Translations under genes and position numbers: made by a program
The notes under the pieces: generated by a model
Database searches by the model: none
What the model was told of the DNA's origin: nothing
What the model saw: the letters and a program-made list of their open reading frames with translations, nothing else
Shown: in pieces, positions 44,182 through 54,102 of the stretch
Position numbering within the stretch: position 1 is the stretch's first letter
Layout of the letters: each line of letters starts with the position of its first letter
From: FEN-1279 sp964400285
GTDB taxonomy: Bacteria; Bacteroidota; Ignavibacteria; Tepidaquicellales; Tepidaquicellaceae
Assembly (NCBI GenBank): GCA_964400285.1
Contig: CAYNTK010000006.1
Span: forward strand, 129,821-193,820
Direction: 5' to 3'
Length of the DNA stretch: 64,000 bases

Positions 44182-45954
44182 ATGAAATCACCATTTTACA
44201 AATCTTTAGTAATTTTAATTTTTCTTGTCTTTTTCTCTGTATTAAGTTTTGCTAATACAGTTTTGTATTTATCCCCTCTACCAGATTCAAAATACAATAT
44301 GGAAAAAACAAATATAATAATAGGATATTCGGAAAAATTGAACAAAAGCATTGTGAATTCGACCTCTATTCTTGTTACAGGTTCAATAAGTGGAGTCCAT
44401 AAAGGTAAAATAATTCTTGCAGAAAACGATACAAAAATTTTATTTGTTCCTGATATCCCGTTTGCGCTCGGTGAAAAGGTTACGGTTTCCGGATTAAAAA
44501 ATGTAAATGAATTTTCTTTTTTTATCAGGGCAACTAAACCTGCTCTACCAGATAATTATTATAGAGATGTAATCTTAGCAAACGAATTGAAGAATGCTCC
44601 TTTCGTTCGTGACTTTCACGTAAGCCCTGATTCTTTACCTGCTTTTACTATTTATAACTCGGGACAAACCGCAAACGGGTATCTTTTTATTTCAAATTTC
44701 GGAAATGGCTTTTTAAATAGTATTTTAATGATGCTCGAAAATAGTGGCGCTCCTCATTTTGCAAGAACATTACAATTCAGAGCTTTCGATTTTAAAAAGC
44801 AAAACGAAAATTTATTAACTTATTATTATGAAATTGGTGCAAAATTTTTTGGTTTAAATTCTTCTTATTCGATCGTCGATAGCTTCTTCTGTGGAAATGG
44901 TTATTCAACCAACTTTCACGAGCTTACCGTTACTCCCGATGGTGGAGCTTATGTTATGAATTATGACCCCCAATACGTAGATATGAGTTTAATAGTTCCC
45001 GGTGGAAAAACAAACGCTCTTGTTACTGGACTTATTATCCAGAAAATTAACGCTCAAAAAAATGTTGTTTTTCAATGGAGAAGTTGGGACCATTTTCAAA
45101 TAACCGATGCTACTCACGAAAACTTAACAGCTTCCAGTATAGATTATGTTCATGGTAATGCTATCGAAGTTGATTTTGATAATAATATTATTATCTCCTG
45201 CAGACATATGGATGAAATTACAAAAATAAATTCAACTACAGGAAATATTATCTGGAGACTCGGAGGTAAAAATAATCAGTTCTTTTTTCATAACGATACA
45301 ATCAGGTTCTCTTACCAGCACTCCAGCAGAAGAGTTCCTAATGGTAATTTAATTTTATTTGATAATGGGAATTATCATACACCTCAATTTTCGCGAGCGA
45401 TAGAATATGAATTGGACGAAAACGAAAAAACTGCTACTTTAGTATGGGAATACAGACACACACCAACAATTTATTCTTCTGCTATGGGAAACGTCCAGAG
45501 ACTAAGTAATGGAAATACTTTAATCGGATGGGGAACAGCTTCAACTACTCTTACAGAAGTAACTCCTAATGGTAATATTGCTTACGAGCTATCATTGCCC
45601 TATGGTCAATATAGTTATAGAGCTTTCAGGTTTGAATGGGGAACAATGACCGGAATTAAAAAGGAAAACACTTTACCTGATAAATATATATTGTATCAGA
45701 ATTATCCAAATCCATTTAATCCTTCTACGATTATAAAATATCAAATTCCAAAAAGTGGTTTTGTTACTTTAAAAATTTTTGACATTGCTGGGAAAGAAAT
45801 TGCTACGTTAGTAAATGAATTCAAATCTGCTGGAACTTATGAAAAACAGTTTTCGAGAAACCTGATTAATAGTAATCTTTCAAGTGGTGTGTATTTTTAT
45901 AGAATTCAAACAGGAGATTTTTCAGACACAAAAAAATTAATTTTAATAAAATAA
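44182..45954 (+). CDS. Arylsulfotransferase-like (ASST) propeller protein with T9SS domain
   Basis: 590 residues. Signal peptide MKSPFYKSLVILIFLVFFSVLSFA. Residues 27-115 form an Ig-like domain. The ASST-type propeller follows, with HELTVTPDGGAYVMNYD, WRSWDHFQITDATHENL, DYVHGNAIEVDFDNNIIISCRHMDEI, IIWRLGGKNNQF and YQHSSRRVPNGNLILFDNGN, matching the His/Arg-containing motifs of aryl-sulfate sulfotransferases. The last 90 residues are T9SS type A (YQNYPNPFNPST, terminal KKLILIK). Such enzymes transfer sulfate between phenols without PAPS. Its first 21 bases are nearly identical to those of the broken gene at 50146. An upstream TTCTTTTGAAA motif is a possible promoter element. Confidence 0.87.
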   Translation: MKSPFYKSLVILIFLVFFSVLSFANTVLYLSPLPDSKYNMEKTNIIIGYSEKLNKSIVNSTSILVTGSISGVHKGKIILAENDTKILFVPDIPFALGEKVTVSGLKNVNEFSFFIRATKPALPDNYYRDVILANELKNAPFVRDFHVSPDSLPAFTIYNSGQTANGYLFISNFGNGFLNSILMMLENSGAPHFARTLQFRAFDFKKQNENLLTYYYEIGAKFFGLNSSYSIVDSFFCGNGYSTNFHELTVTPDGGAYVMNYDPQYVDMSLIVPGGKTNALVTGLIIQKINAQKNVVFQWRSWDHFQITDATHENLTASSIDYVHGNAIEVDFDNNIIISCRHMDEITKINSTTGNIIWRLGGKNNQFFFHNDTIRFSYQHSSRRVPNGNLILFDNGNYHTPQFSRAIEYELDENEKTATLVWEYRHTPTIYSSAMGNVQRLSNGNTLIGWGTASTTLTEVTPNGNIAYELSLPYGQYSYRAFRFEWGTMTGIKKENTLPDKYILYQNYPNPFNPSTIIKYQIPKSGFVTLKIFDIAGKEIATLVNEFKSAGTYEKQFSRNLINSNLSSGVYFYRIQTGDFSDTKKLILIK

Positions 45955-46088
45955 AAATTATTTCTTCTTCTCAAAGCATCTTTATTTTCTTGGATAATTT
46001 TTAAAAAGAAACAAAATACAAAATTCAAGCAGATATGTAAATAAGGGAAGGGGAAATATATAAGATTCTCATAATAATCCCGTACTTA

Positions 46089-46143
46089 AACCTTCATTAG
46101 TAGCTATTATACTATGTATATTTGCTACCGATGAGGGTTTTTC
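46089..46143 (+). terminator. Long hairpin with T-tract after the ASST gene
   Basis: AACCTTCATTAGTAGC at 46089-46104 pairs with GCTACCGATGAGGGTT at 46124-46139 (two G-U pairs, one mismatch) and is followed by TTTTC. It lies 135 bases after the stop codon. Confidence 0.7.
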
Positions 46144-46253
46144 TTTTGCTGGAAAATAATTAAATTTTTAAGTTCTCACTTAAAATTTCAAAAATTTCTT
46201 CTCTTGATAAAAATAAATAAATGATTTAATATTACAGAAAAAAGGGATGGAAT

Positions 46254-48026
46254 ATGAAAAAAATTATATTCTTTTTATTTATGCTTTACCTTTCGACAAA
46301 CCTTACTTACCCTCAATCTGGTTGGCTAATTCAAAATAGCGGAACTTATGAAAATCTAAATGGAATTTTTTTCCCATATAATATTATTGAAAATAGCACT
46401 GCAGGGTTTGCAGTTGGTAATGCAGGTGTAGTTTTAAAAACTACTAATTCGGGTGTGAACTGGAATTCAGTTCCTTTTCCCGTTGGTTCGAATAATTCTG
46501 CGGTTACTTTTAAAAATCCGCAATCGGGTTTTGTTGGTAATCAAAACGGAAAAATTTATTTTACTTCTAATTTTGGAATAAACTGGACGGAGTTATCTAC
46601 TGGAACTGCTTATGAAGTAACTTCTATTATGTTTACTCCAAGTGGTAATATTGGCTGGCTCGGTAATTATTACGGAAACGTAATGAAAACAACTGATGAT
46701 GGTCTTAACTGGACTAATATGATTACTTTACCAGGATATTATACTAAAGTATATTGTATGGATGATTATAGAGTATGGATAGTTGATAATTATGGTTATG
46801 TTTATAGGTCAACTAATGCAGGAACGAATTTTGCTTCTACAAGACCTGTAACAAGTCCGTTAAGAGATGTTCAATTTATTACTTCAACTATCGGATATGC
46901 TGTGGGTGATAGTGGAAGAATTCTTAAATCGACAAATGGGGGGGCTTCTTTTTCCATTCTTAATTCCGGAACTACAACTAAGTTAAATTCTTTAAGAATT
47001 TTAGACCCTTTCCATATTTGGGTCGCAGGCAATAATGGTTTGTTGCTTAAAAGCACAGATGGTGGTAATAACTGGATTAATTATACATATACTGGTAATA
47101 ATTTAAATAAAATATTTTTTGTTTCGGGAACAGTATATGGTTACTGTTGTGGTGAATTTGGAACTATCTTGAGAACTATAGAAGCTCCCGGTTCGGGTGG
47201 TATTGGTAATGGCACAAACCTTGTTCCGATTCCGTTAAATACTACCTATACAGACGGACGAACAAATATGCTTTACTATTCAACCGAATTGTCTTCGTTG
47301 ATAGGTCTATCCTCTGCGACTATTACTTCTTTGGGCTTTAATATTAGTATAGTTAATTCACTTCCAATTAATGGATTTGAAATTAAAATGCAAAACACTT
47401 CTCTTACAGCTTTAACTGGATATGTTTCAAGTGGCTGGACTACTGTATATAGCGGTGTATGGACTCCTCCTGGAACTGGTATTCAATACTTGACTTTACA
47501 AACTCCATTTGTTTGGACTGCCCCAATGAATCTATTAGTTTCTGTTTGCTTCGATAATTCTGCTACTTCGTCAAATACTCTTGTTTTATCTACAACAACA
47601 ACTAATAACACTGTGATTCATAATGCAACAAATTTATCAGGTTCGCAAAATGGTTGTGTTGATATATTAGGTGGTAATATTTTAAAAACACGTCCAAATC
47701 TATTTATGCGGTGGTTTCCAATCCCAACAGGTATTCATGGAAGTGTTGGCACTAATATTCCCGACGGATTTAAGTTATATCAAAATTTTCCAAATCCATT
47801 TAATCCATCTACTAATATAAAATATCAAATTCCTAAAAATAGTTTTGTTACATTAAAAGTCTTTGATATTCTTGGAAGGGAAATTTCTACTCTTGTTAAT
47901 GAAAACTTAAATGCTGGTGAATACATTATCTCTTTTTCTGGAGAAAATTTATCAAGTGGTATGTATTTTTATAAAATTTCATCTGATGAATTCACGGATG
48001 TAAAAAAAATGATACTTTTGAAATAG
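46254..48026 (+). CDS. YCF48-type propeller protein with shared beta-sandwich module and T9SS domain
   Basis: 590 residues. Signal peptide to about residue 21 (TNLTYPQS). Residues 22-310 carry YCF48-type repeats (KTTNSGVNWNSV, KTTDDGLNWTNM, KSTNGGASFSIL, KSTDGGNNWINY). Residues about 315-490 are the same beta-sandwich module as in the M28 peptidase (TDGRTNMLYYS, INGFEIKMQNTSLTAL, YLTLQTPFVWTAPMNLLVSVCFDN). The T9SS type A domain ends the protein (YQNFPNPFNPST, terminal KKMILLK). Secreted or surface protein of unknown ligand. A GGGATGGAA purine-rich leader precedes the ATG. Confidence 0.87.
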   Translation: MKKIIFFLFMLYLSTNLTYPQSGWLIQNSGTYENLNGIFFPYNIIENSTAGFAVGNAGVVLKTTNSGVNWNSVPFPVGSNNSAVTFKNPQSGFVGNQNGKIYFTSNFGINWTELSTGTAYEVTSIMFTPSGNIGWLGNYYGNVMKTTDDGLNWTNMITLPGYYTKVYCMDDYRVWIVDNYGYVYRSTNAGTNFASTRPVTSPLRDVQFITSTIGYAVGDSGRILKSTNGGASFSILNSGTTTKLNSLRILDPFHIWVAGNNGLLLKSTDGGNNWINYTYTGNNLNKIFFVSGTVYGYCCGEFGTILRTIEAPGSGGIGNGTNLVPIPLNTTYTDGRTNMLYYSTELSSLIGLSSATITSLGFNISIVNSLPINGFEIKMQNTSLTALTGYVSSGWTTVYSGVWTPPGTGIQYLTLQTPFVWTAPMNLLVSVCFDNSATSSNTLVLSTTTTNNTVIHNATNLSGSQNGCVDILGGNILKTRPNLFMRWFPIPTGIHGSVGTNIPDGFKLYQNFPNPFNPSTNIKYQIPKNSFVTLKVFDILGREISTLVNENLNAGEYIISFSGENLSSGMYFYKISSDEFTDVKKMILLK

Positions 48027-48192
48027 AAAATTTCTCTATAATTAAATTTAGTAAAATTAAATAATTGGAAAATTGAATTAACATTTTATTTGTATTTATG
48101 TATATTAATTTTGCTTATTTATACCGAAGTATTCATTTGTTTTTTAAAGTATTAATTAGAATATAATTAAACTAAAAAGAGGAGTTAAACAA

Positions 48193-49269
48193 ATGAAAAA
48201 AGTAAAGTTCAATTTTTTTCTGATTTCTTTTTTGTTTTGTGTCGCATTTTTGGGATGTAGTAGTAATGATAACCCTGTGATTACAGGTGGAACTCAATTA
48301 CCATCAGACTTAACACGAATTGGGAAATTTATTGCTTTTACATCTGATCAATCTGGAAATAACGATATATGGTTAGCACAGGTTAATTCAAACGGGGTAT
48401 TAGAAACTTCAAATTTAGTATTTAGTACAAATCCGTTTAATCTTACTGTTTCAAACACAACTGATGATAAAATGGGGAATTGGTCTCCTGATGGGAAAAT
48501 TCTTGTTTTTTCAAGAACAACAGGAACTTCACAGGAAATATGGGCATTCTTTTTTACTTCAACGGGTAAAATAGATTCTACAATATCACCAAATCCAAGA
48601 AAGTTATTTTCATCTAACGGTAACTGGGATAATAATCCTTCGTTTTCACCAAATGGTTCTTATTTAGTTTTCGATAGAAGATATGATAATAGTTCTCCAC
48701 CAGGAGTTGATACATCAGACTCGAGGGATATTTATTTAGGAGATGTTTCCGGTTCAGGAAATAATTTAACCATATCTAATATTCGTGCTATTGTTACTAC
48801 TCCCGGCAAAGATGAAGCTAATCCTAAATGGGCACCTAAAATTTCGGTAAGACGAGTTGCTTATGAATATGGAGGTTCTGGACCATCAAATGACCATAAT
48901 GTTTACATTATTGATCCGCTTGATACTGTTAACAATGTGCCGTATTATGGTTCGGGTAGGTCAGGTTATCCCGCTTGGGAACCATCTTGTACAAAAATAA
49001 TTTATGAAGCAGATCAAGGTAATGGAGGATATTATAAAGTTGTAATTGGAGGTTATCCAAATGTTGGCAATCCTGTAGACCTTGTGAGAAGCAGTAATCA
49101 GCACAATAGGTATCCAACATGGCTTCCTAACGGAGGATTAATTGCTTATATTAATATACCTTCATCGGGTAAGGGTAACATTTATATTATAGGAGTAAAT
49201 GGAGGAACTCCTTCTAAATTGCTTCCTGCTACTTTTGATAATGCTAATAATGTTTACCCTGCTTGGTAA
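48193..49269 (+). CDS. TolB/WD40-like beta-propeller lipoprotein
   Basis: 358 residues. Lipoprotein signal ending LFCVAFLGC (lipid Cys22). The mature part consists of TolB-type (PD40) repeats: FIAFTSDQSGNNDIWLAQV, NWSPDGKILVFSRT, SFSPNGSYLVFDRRYD, YPAWEPSCTKIIYEAD and YPTWLPNGGLIAYIN, giving a six-bladed propeller. It likely sits in the periplasm on a membrane. An AGAGGAG ribosome binding site precedes the ATG by 9 bases. It lacks a T9SS domain, unlike its neighbours. Terminator at 49291. Confidence 0.85.
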   Translation: MKKVKFNFFLISFLFCVAFLGCSSNDNPVITGGTQLPSDLTRIGKFIAFTSDQSGNNDIWLAQVNSNGVLETSNLVFSTNPFNLTVSNTTDDKMGNWSPDGKILVFSRTTGTSQEIWAFFFTSTGKIDSTISPNPRKLFSSNGNWDNNPSFSPNGSYLVFDRRYDNSSPPGVDTSDSRDIYLGDVSGSGNNLTISNIRAIVTTPGKDEANPKWAPKISVRRVAYEYGGSGPSNDHNVYIIDPLDTVNNVPYYGSGRSGYPAWEPSCTKIIYEADQGNGGYYKVVIGGYPNVGNPVDLVRSSNQHNRYPTWLPNGGLIAYINIPSSGKGNIYIIGVNGGTPSKLLPATFDNANNVYPAW

Positions 49270-49290
49270 GTAATTGAATTTTTAAAAATT

Positions 49291-49327
49291 AAAAAGGGTA
49301 GTTCTAAAAAAGAACAACCCTTTTTTT
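49291..49327 (+). terminator. Intrinsic terminator after the TolB-like lipoprotein gene
   Basis: AAAAAGGGT at 49291-49299 pairs with ACCCTTTTT at 49317-49325, with an inner GTTC/GAAC pair; T-tract included. Confidence 0.88.
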
Positions 49328-49414
49328 AGTATTAATTTTTTTCTTTGTGGTTTTGTCAATAAAAGGATATTTAATTGTATCTTTTTTCTATACTATTTGG
49401 TGTTATATTAAATA

Positions 49415-49439
49415 TACACCCTATGTACCCTATCCACTA
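49415..49439 (-). pseudogene. Relic of an alanine racemase 3' end
   Basis: 22 of 25 bases match 52644-52668, the end of the intact alr gene, in the same orientation. Read on the minus strand in the alr frame it gives VDRVHRVY against VADRVQRVY in Alr. The rest of the gene is not recognisable. Confidence 0.45.
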
Positions 49440-49576
49440 AAATGATAACAAAATCAAAAGCATAAATCCATAAGCTGAATTAAAGAATTTAAAATGATTT
49501 GATTTACTTCATTTATAAATATATTACGGATACATTTCAAAAAAACGAAAAATTCTTCTTTTTAAAATATTTTTAA

Positions 49577-49594
49577 TTTGTAATTAATTACAAA
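49577..49594. promoter_or_regulatory. 18-bp perfect palindrome (operator-like)
   Basis: TTTGTAATT is followed directly by AATTACAAA. The core TGTAAT-N2-ATTACA recurs as TGTAAT-N2-ATTACG at 49824-49837 in the same intergenic region, suggesting two sites for one dimeric regulator. Confidence 0.35.
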
Positions 49595-50145
49595 AGTAAT
49601 ATTTAATTTACAATTTATTTTATAGATGTTTATAATTAAAAATTATATAAGCTAATATTCTTTACATAGTCTAACCCATTTTTCAAAAGCACATTCGAAA
49701 CCAACCTAATTCATCTTTAACCCTTATTAAAAAACGCTTTTATAGTTCTGTGATTTTCTTTACATAGAGTCTTTTATTGTAGATTATTTTTTTACGCAAA
49801 AATATGAATGTTAATCTATAAAATGTAATACATTACGAAAAAAAGCTAAAAAGTCGTTTTTTATTATTTTATTCAAATAATAATTTACTTGATTTTATAA
49901 AAAAATATATTTAAAATGTAAAAGCTGAGGGAAGTTATTAAATTTTTTTAATTACAATCTGAATATTATATAAGCCTGTTCCTACTTCGCTTCCATAAAA
50001 CAGGTTACATTAAGATTATGTGATAGCAATATTGCATATACACATCTATAACAAAAACATATTTGTCAGCTGAAATAAATTTGTTATCGTTTTTTTATTA
50101 TTGTTTATTATAAATTCTATTTATAAAATTTAATTAAAAAATATT

Positions 50146-52590
50146 ATGAAATCACTATTTTACAAAGTTACATTAATTTTCATTTGTATTACCTCGCTAA
50201 GTTCTGTAAATGCACAATGGCGGGCTATTGGTCCTGGTGGGGGATATATATATAGTTTTGCTTCTACTCCGACTAATTTATATGCCGGTGGTATGGGAGT
50301 ATTTTTATCAACCAATTCTGGTTTTAGTTGGACTTCTATAAGTAAGGAATTTTCTTCCTTTAGTGTTTATGCGTTAGCTGTTTCAGGTTCTAATTTATTT
50401 GCAGGATTAGGAGGCGGTGGTATATATTTAACTACTAATAACGGAATAAATTGAACTGCAGTGAATTCAGGATTGACTGACTTGAATGTTAATGAAATTG
50501 CAATTTCAGGTTCTAATATTTTTGTTGGTACTAGTTTAGCAGGTATGTTTGTTTCATCAAATAATGGTGCGAGTTGGAGTCAAATTAATAACGGCTTAAC
50601 AAATCTTAATATTATATCATTAGCCTTATCGGAAGAAAAAATTTTTGCTGGAACTTTAGGTGGGGGTGTGTTTCTTTCAACAAATTTAGGAGTGACTTGG
50701 ACACCAGTTAATAGTGGACTTTCAAACTTAAACGTTTATTCACTTGCAACAGAGGGAGCCTATTTATTTGCTGGTACAGCAGGAGGCGCATTTATTTCTT
50801 CGAACAATGGAGCCAGTTGGATAGCTATTAATAATGGACTTACTAATAATATTATTAATACTATTGTTGCTAATGGGACTGTTCTCTACGCTGGAACTTT
50901 TGGCGGAGGTGTATTTAAATCGACAAATAATGGAAACAGTTGGTTTTTGTTCAATAATGGAATTACAAATAATTATATCTGTTCATTTCAGATACATAAT
51001 TCGTATGTTTTTGCTTCAACTTCTGGAGCAGGAATTTTTTATACATCTTTAAACGGTTCTAATTGGAATGCTGTAAATAGTGGGTTGAATTCTTACATCG
51101 TAAATTCATTATTTTCTTGTGAATCAAAATTGTTTGCTGGAACCTGGAAAGGAGGTGTCTTTCTCTCTTCGGACTATGGATTAAACTGGAATACAATCAA
51201 TTACGGTTTGTTTCTAAATATTTTATCTTTAGCTTTTTCGGAATCGAATTTATTCGCAGGAACTCAAGGGTCAGGTGTATTTATTTCGTCAAATTTTGGT
51301 ACTAATTGGGTCGTAAGAAATAGCGGGTTATCGAATCTTAACATTAAGGCGTTAACTTTTTCTGGTTCAAATCTTTTTGCTGGTACTATGGGAGGTGTTT
51401 TTCTATCTACAAATAATGGTAACAGTTGGTTAAATGTGAATAGTGGATTATCAAATCCTATTGTTAATACTTTATTATCGGTAGGTTCAAATCTTTACGC
51501 AGGAACATTAGGATCTGGTGGAGGTGTATTTGTTACTTCTAATAACGGAACTAATTGGGCTTTATTAAATAATGGATTAACTAATCCTAATGTGCATTCC
51601 TTACTTTCTGTAGGGTCAAATTTGTTCGCTGGTACAGGTAGTGGAGTTTTTTTATCTTCAAATTATGGTGCTAATTGGATTGCTGTAAATTCAGGAATGC
51701 AATACTTAACCGTTTATGCATTAGCTTCAACAGATTCTAAGATAATTGCATGTACTTATGGTGGAGGAATTTTTGTTTCAACAAACAACGGAAGTAATTG
51801 GATGAGTAAAAACTTGGGTTTGGATAACCTTTATTTAAAGTCAATATTATTGACTTCTGATTATGCCTATATTGGAACTTCTGGTTCTTCAGTTTGGAAA
51901 CGCCCGTTAAGTGAAGTGATAAGTGGAAGTCCATTAAGTGTTAATGCTGGTAATGATACTTTGATATATTTTGGTTATGGTAATCAAAATGCTATACTAA
52001 GTGCCTCCGTATCGGGAGGGGAAGGCCCCTATACATACCTATGGTCTAATGGCGCAACATCGCAATCTACAATAGTAAGCCCTTTAGTTATGACACAGTA
52101 TAATGTTACGGTAAAAGATATTAACGGAAACATTGCCAGCGATGAAGTTATTGTTGATGTGATAGATGTGAGATGTGGTAATAATAATCAGAAAATTCTT
52201 GTATGCCACAAAGGAAATACTATCTGTATAAGTCCTAATGCAGTACCAGCTCATTTAGCCCATGGAGATGTGCTTGGAAATTGTTCAAATAAGCAAACCG
52301 ATAACAGTATTAACAAGAATGTAACTGGGGAATATAAATTAGAAGCAATTTATCCCAATCCATTTAATCCTATTACAAGAATAGTATTTAATATTCCTGC
52401 AACATCATTTACAAAACTTTGCATATATGATATTACGGGAAAAGAAGTTGTCGTTCTTAAAAAAGAAATTCTTAAAGAAGGTAAATATCAGGTGGATTGG
52501 AACGCTTCTGATTTTCCAAGCGGAATATATTTTTGTAAATTTCAAACAGATACTTATTCTGAAGTTAGAAAAATGATTTTGCTTAAATAA
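50146..52590 (+). pseudogene. T9SS cargo: BNR-like propeller plus PKD/SprB-type domain, interrupted by in-frame TGA
   Basis: 815 codons in one frame, broken only by TGA at 50452-50454, where the repeat pattern (STNNG-x-x-W) calls for Trp. A TGG to TGA change explains it. The 5' part has a normal signal peptide (MKSLFYKVTLIFICITSLSSVNAQ); the body has about 15 repeats of the form NLFAGTxGGGVFLSTNNGxSW, then a PKD/SprB-like domain (GGEGPYTYLWSNGATSQST), a CHKGNTICISPNAVPAHLAHGD segment found in T9SS proteins, and a final sorting domain (YPNPFNPITRIVFN, terminal KMILLK). TGA is a true stop in this genome, as genes at 4947 and 11633 end in it. Recent nonsense mutation, read-through or a sequence error are the options. 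Confidence 0.8.
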
Positions 52591-52633
52591 ATCTTTTTAG
52601 TTATATCATATTTAGAATAAGAAAAATTATTCT

Positions 52634-53779
52634 CTAATCTAAATACACCCTCTGCACCCTATCCGCTACTGCACAGCAGATTTCGTAGGGGATTGTCTTC
52701 GCTGTCCGTGCAAGTTTATCGGCTCCTATCTCAAATCCGTTTTCGCTTCCCATTAATAGTACATCATCTCCAACCCTTACATTACTCTTCTCTCCAAGAT
52801 TTACCATAAGCCAATCCATTGTAATTGTTCCAACTATCGGATAAAATTTCCCATTTATTAATACTTTTGCCCTATTTGAAAATGCACGCCAATAACCATC
52901 TCCATATCCAATTGGTATTGAGCCAATAAAACTTCTTTCATCGGTATAATATTCCCTTCCATATGATATACTGGTATTTGCTTCGACTCTTTTAATGTAA
53001 GTTACTTTTGATTTCAGATTCATTATTGGTTTCAGTGGTATTTTCTTAATGTTCGAATCGGAAGGATAATATCCGTATAAAATTAAACCCGGTCTCACCA
53101 TATCAAAATATGATTCCTTTAAATTCAACACTCCACCACTATTTGCTGCATGAACTATTGGAAATTCCATTCCTGCTTTTTTCAATTCATTTAAAAGCTC
53201 TTTAAATTTACTCAATTGTTGCTTGGCAAAATGAATATCACTTTCTGCTGTTGCAAAGTGTGTATATATTCCCTCTATTTCGAGATTTTTAAAAGTAAAT
53301 ACCTGCGATATATTTTTAAAAGCCCACTTAACATCTAAACCAATACGTTTCATTCCTGTATCCACTTTTATATGAACCTTGAATTTTTTACCAAGTCGTT
53401 TACTGTAATAGTCAAGAAAACGTGCAGTTTCAACAGATGCAACCGTAGCTATCAAATCATTCTTTAATAATTTTTTTACATAAGTTGCAGGTTTTAACTT
53501 TGAATGTATTAATGTTCCGAACACTAAAATATTCGAATCGGGAATTATAGTTTTTAATTTTATTGCCTCATCATAATTGGCTACGCCAAGATAGTCAGCT
53601 CCAATAGAAATTAATTTTTTGCTGATTTCCTGAATACCGTGTCCGTAAGCATTTGCTTTAACCACTCCGCAGATTTTTATCCTTTTGCGTGAAGTATTAT
53701 TTTTCTGTAGATATTTCTTAATCTGCTTAAAATTAAACTCCAGCTTACCTAAATCTATTTCAGCTCTTGTAGGATTCAA
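52634..53779 (-). CDS. alr: Alanine racemase
   Basis: 381 residues, normal for Alr. PLP Lys41 lies in CGVVKANAYGHG; the substrate-side KVDTGMKRIG, the ANSGG block, the VRPGLILYGYYP block and the catalytic Tyr (SISYGREYYT, about residue 272) are all present, as is GTITMDWLMVN. It interconverts L- and D-alanine for peptidoglycan in the cytoplasm. It is convergent with the broken propeller gene. The relic at 49415 matches its last 25 bases. No change in key residues seen. Confidence 0.95.
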   Translation of the reverse strand: MNPTRAEIDLGKLEFNFKQIKKYLQKNNTSRKRIKICGVVKANAYGHGIQEISKKLISIGADYLGVANYDEAIKLKTIIPDSNILVFGTLIHSKLKPATYVKKLLKNDLIATVASVETARFLDYYSKRLGKKFKVHIKVDTGMKRIGLDVKWAFKNISQVFTFKNLEIEGIYTHFATAESDIHFAKQQLSKFKELLNELKKAGMEFPIVHAANSGGVLNLKESYFDMVRPGLILYGYYPSDSNIKKIPLKPIMNLKSKVTYIKRVEANTSISYGREYYTDERSFIGSIPIGYGDGYWRAFSNRAKVLINGKFYPIVGTITMDWLMVNLGEKSNVRVGDDVLLMGSENGFEIGADKLARTAKTIPYEICCAVADRVQRVYLD

Positions 53780-54102
53780 TTTATTTTATTTTGCTAAAGT
53801 TAGCAATGATTAATTTAAATATAAATACAAATAAAACTCATTTCATAACGTAAAATATTAGTATCTTGTAAACTTATTCGTAACGGGAAAAAACTTACTC
53901 TCGTTACCAAATTCTATCTTATTAACAAAAAAATCTCACTAATACAATTTTTACCAATGCTCCTTTCTTAAAGCTCTTCTCACCTACTTTTTACAAAGTC
54001 CCCACTTAGTATCGTTAAAAATTTCTTCTTTATAATTTAAAAATTTATTGACTATATTTAGATAACATTTAATTGGTCTTTCAAAAATTTAACTTTTTTC
54101 TT
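53780..54102. other. Divergent intergenic region, nothing recognised
   Basis: 323 AT-rich bases between alr (minus) and the Omp28-like gene (plus). No ORF, RNA gene or clear dyad was seen. Promoters for both genes should lie here. Confidence 0.6.

Larger units (their letters stand above)
49328..50145. other. Long AT-rich intergenic region with relics and palindromes
   Basis: About 820 bases without a gene, the longest empty stretch here. It holds a 25-base relic similar to the alr 3' end (49415-49439), an 18-base perfect palindrome at 49577-49594 and a second TGTAAT-N2-ATTACG dyad at 49824-49837. Nothing else coding is visible on either strand. Confidence 0.6.

Noticed and set aside
50452..50454. 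TGA recoded as tryptophan (alternative genetic code)
   Set aside because: Other genes in the window, such as those ending at 4947 and 11633, use TGA as their stop, and Trp elsewhere is always TGG.
50461..51900. Dense repeats that could suggest a CRISPR array or satellite
   Set aside because: Repeat units are about 120-130 bases, diverged, and stay in frame as propeller repeats with Gly-Thr and Asn-Gly-x-x-Trp signatures.
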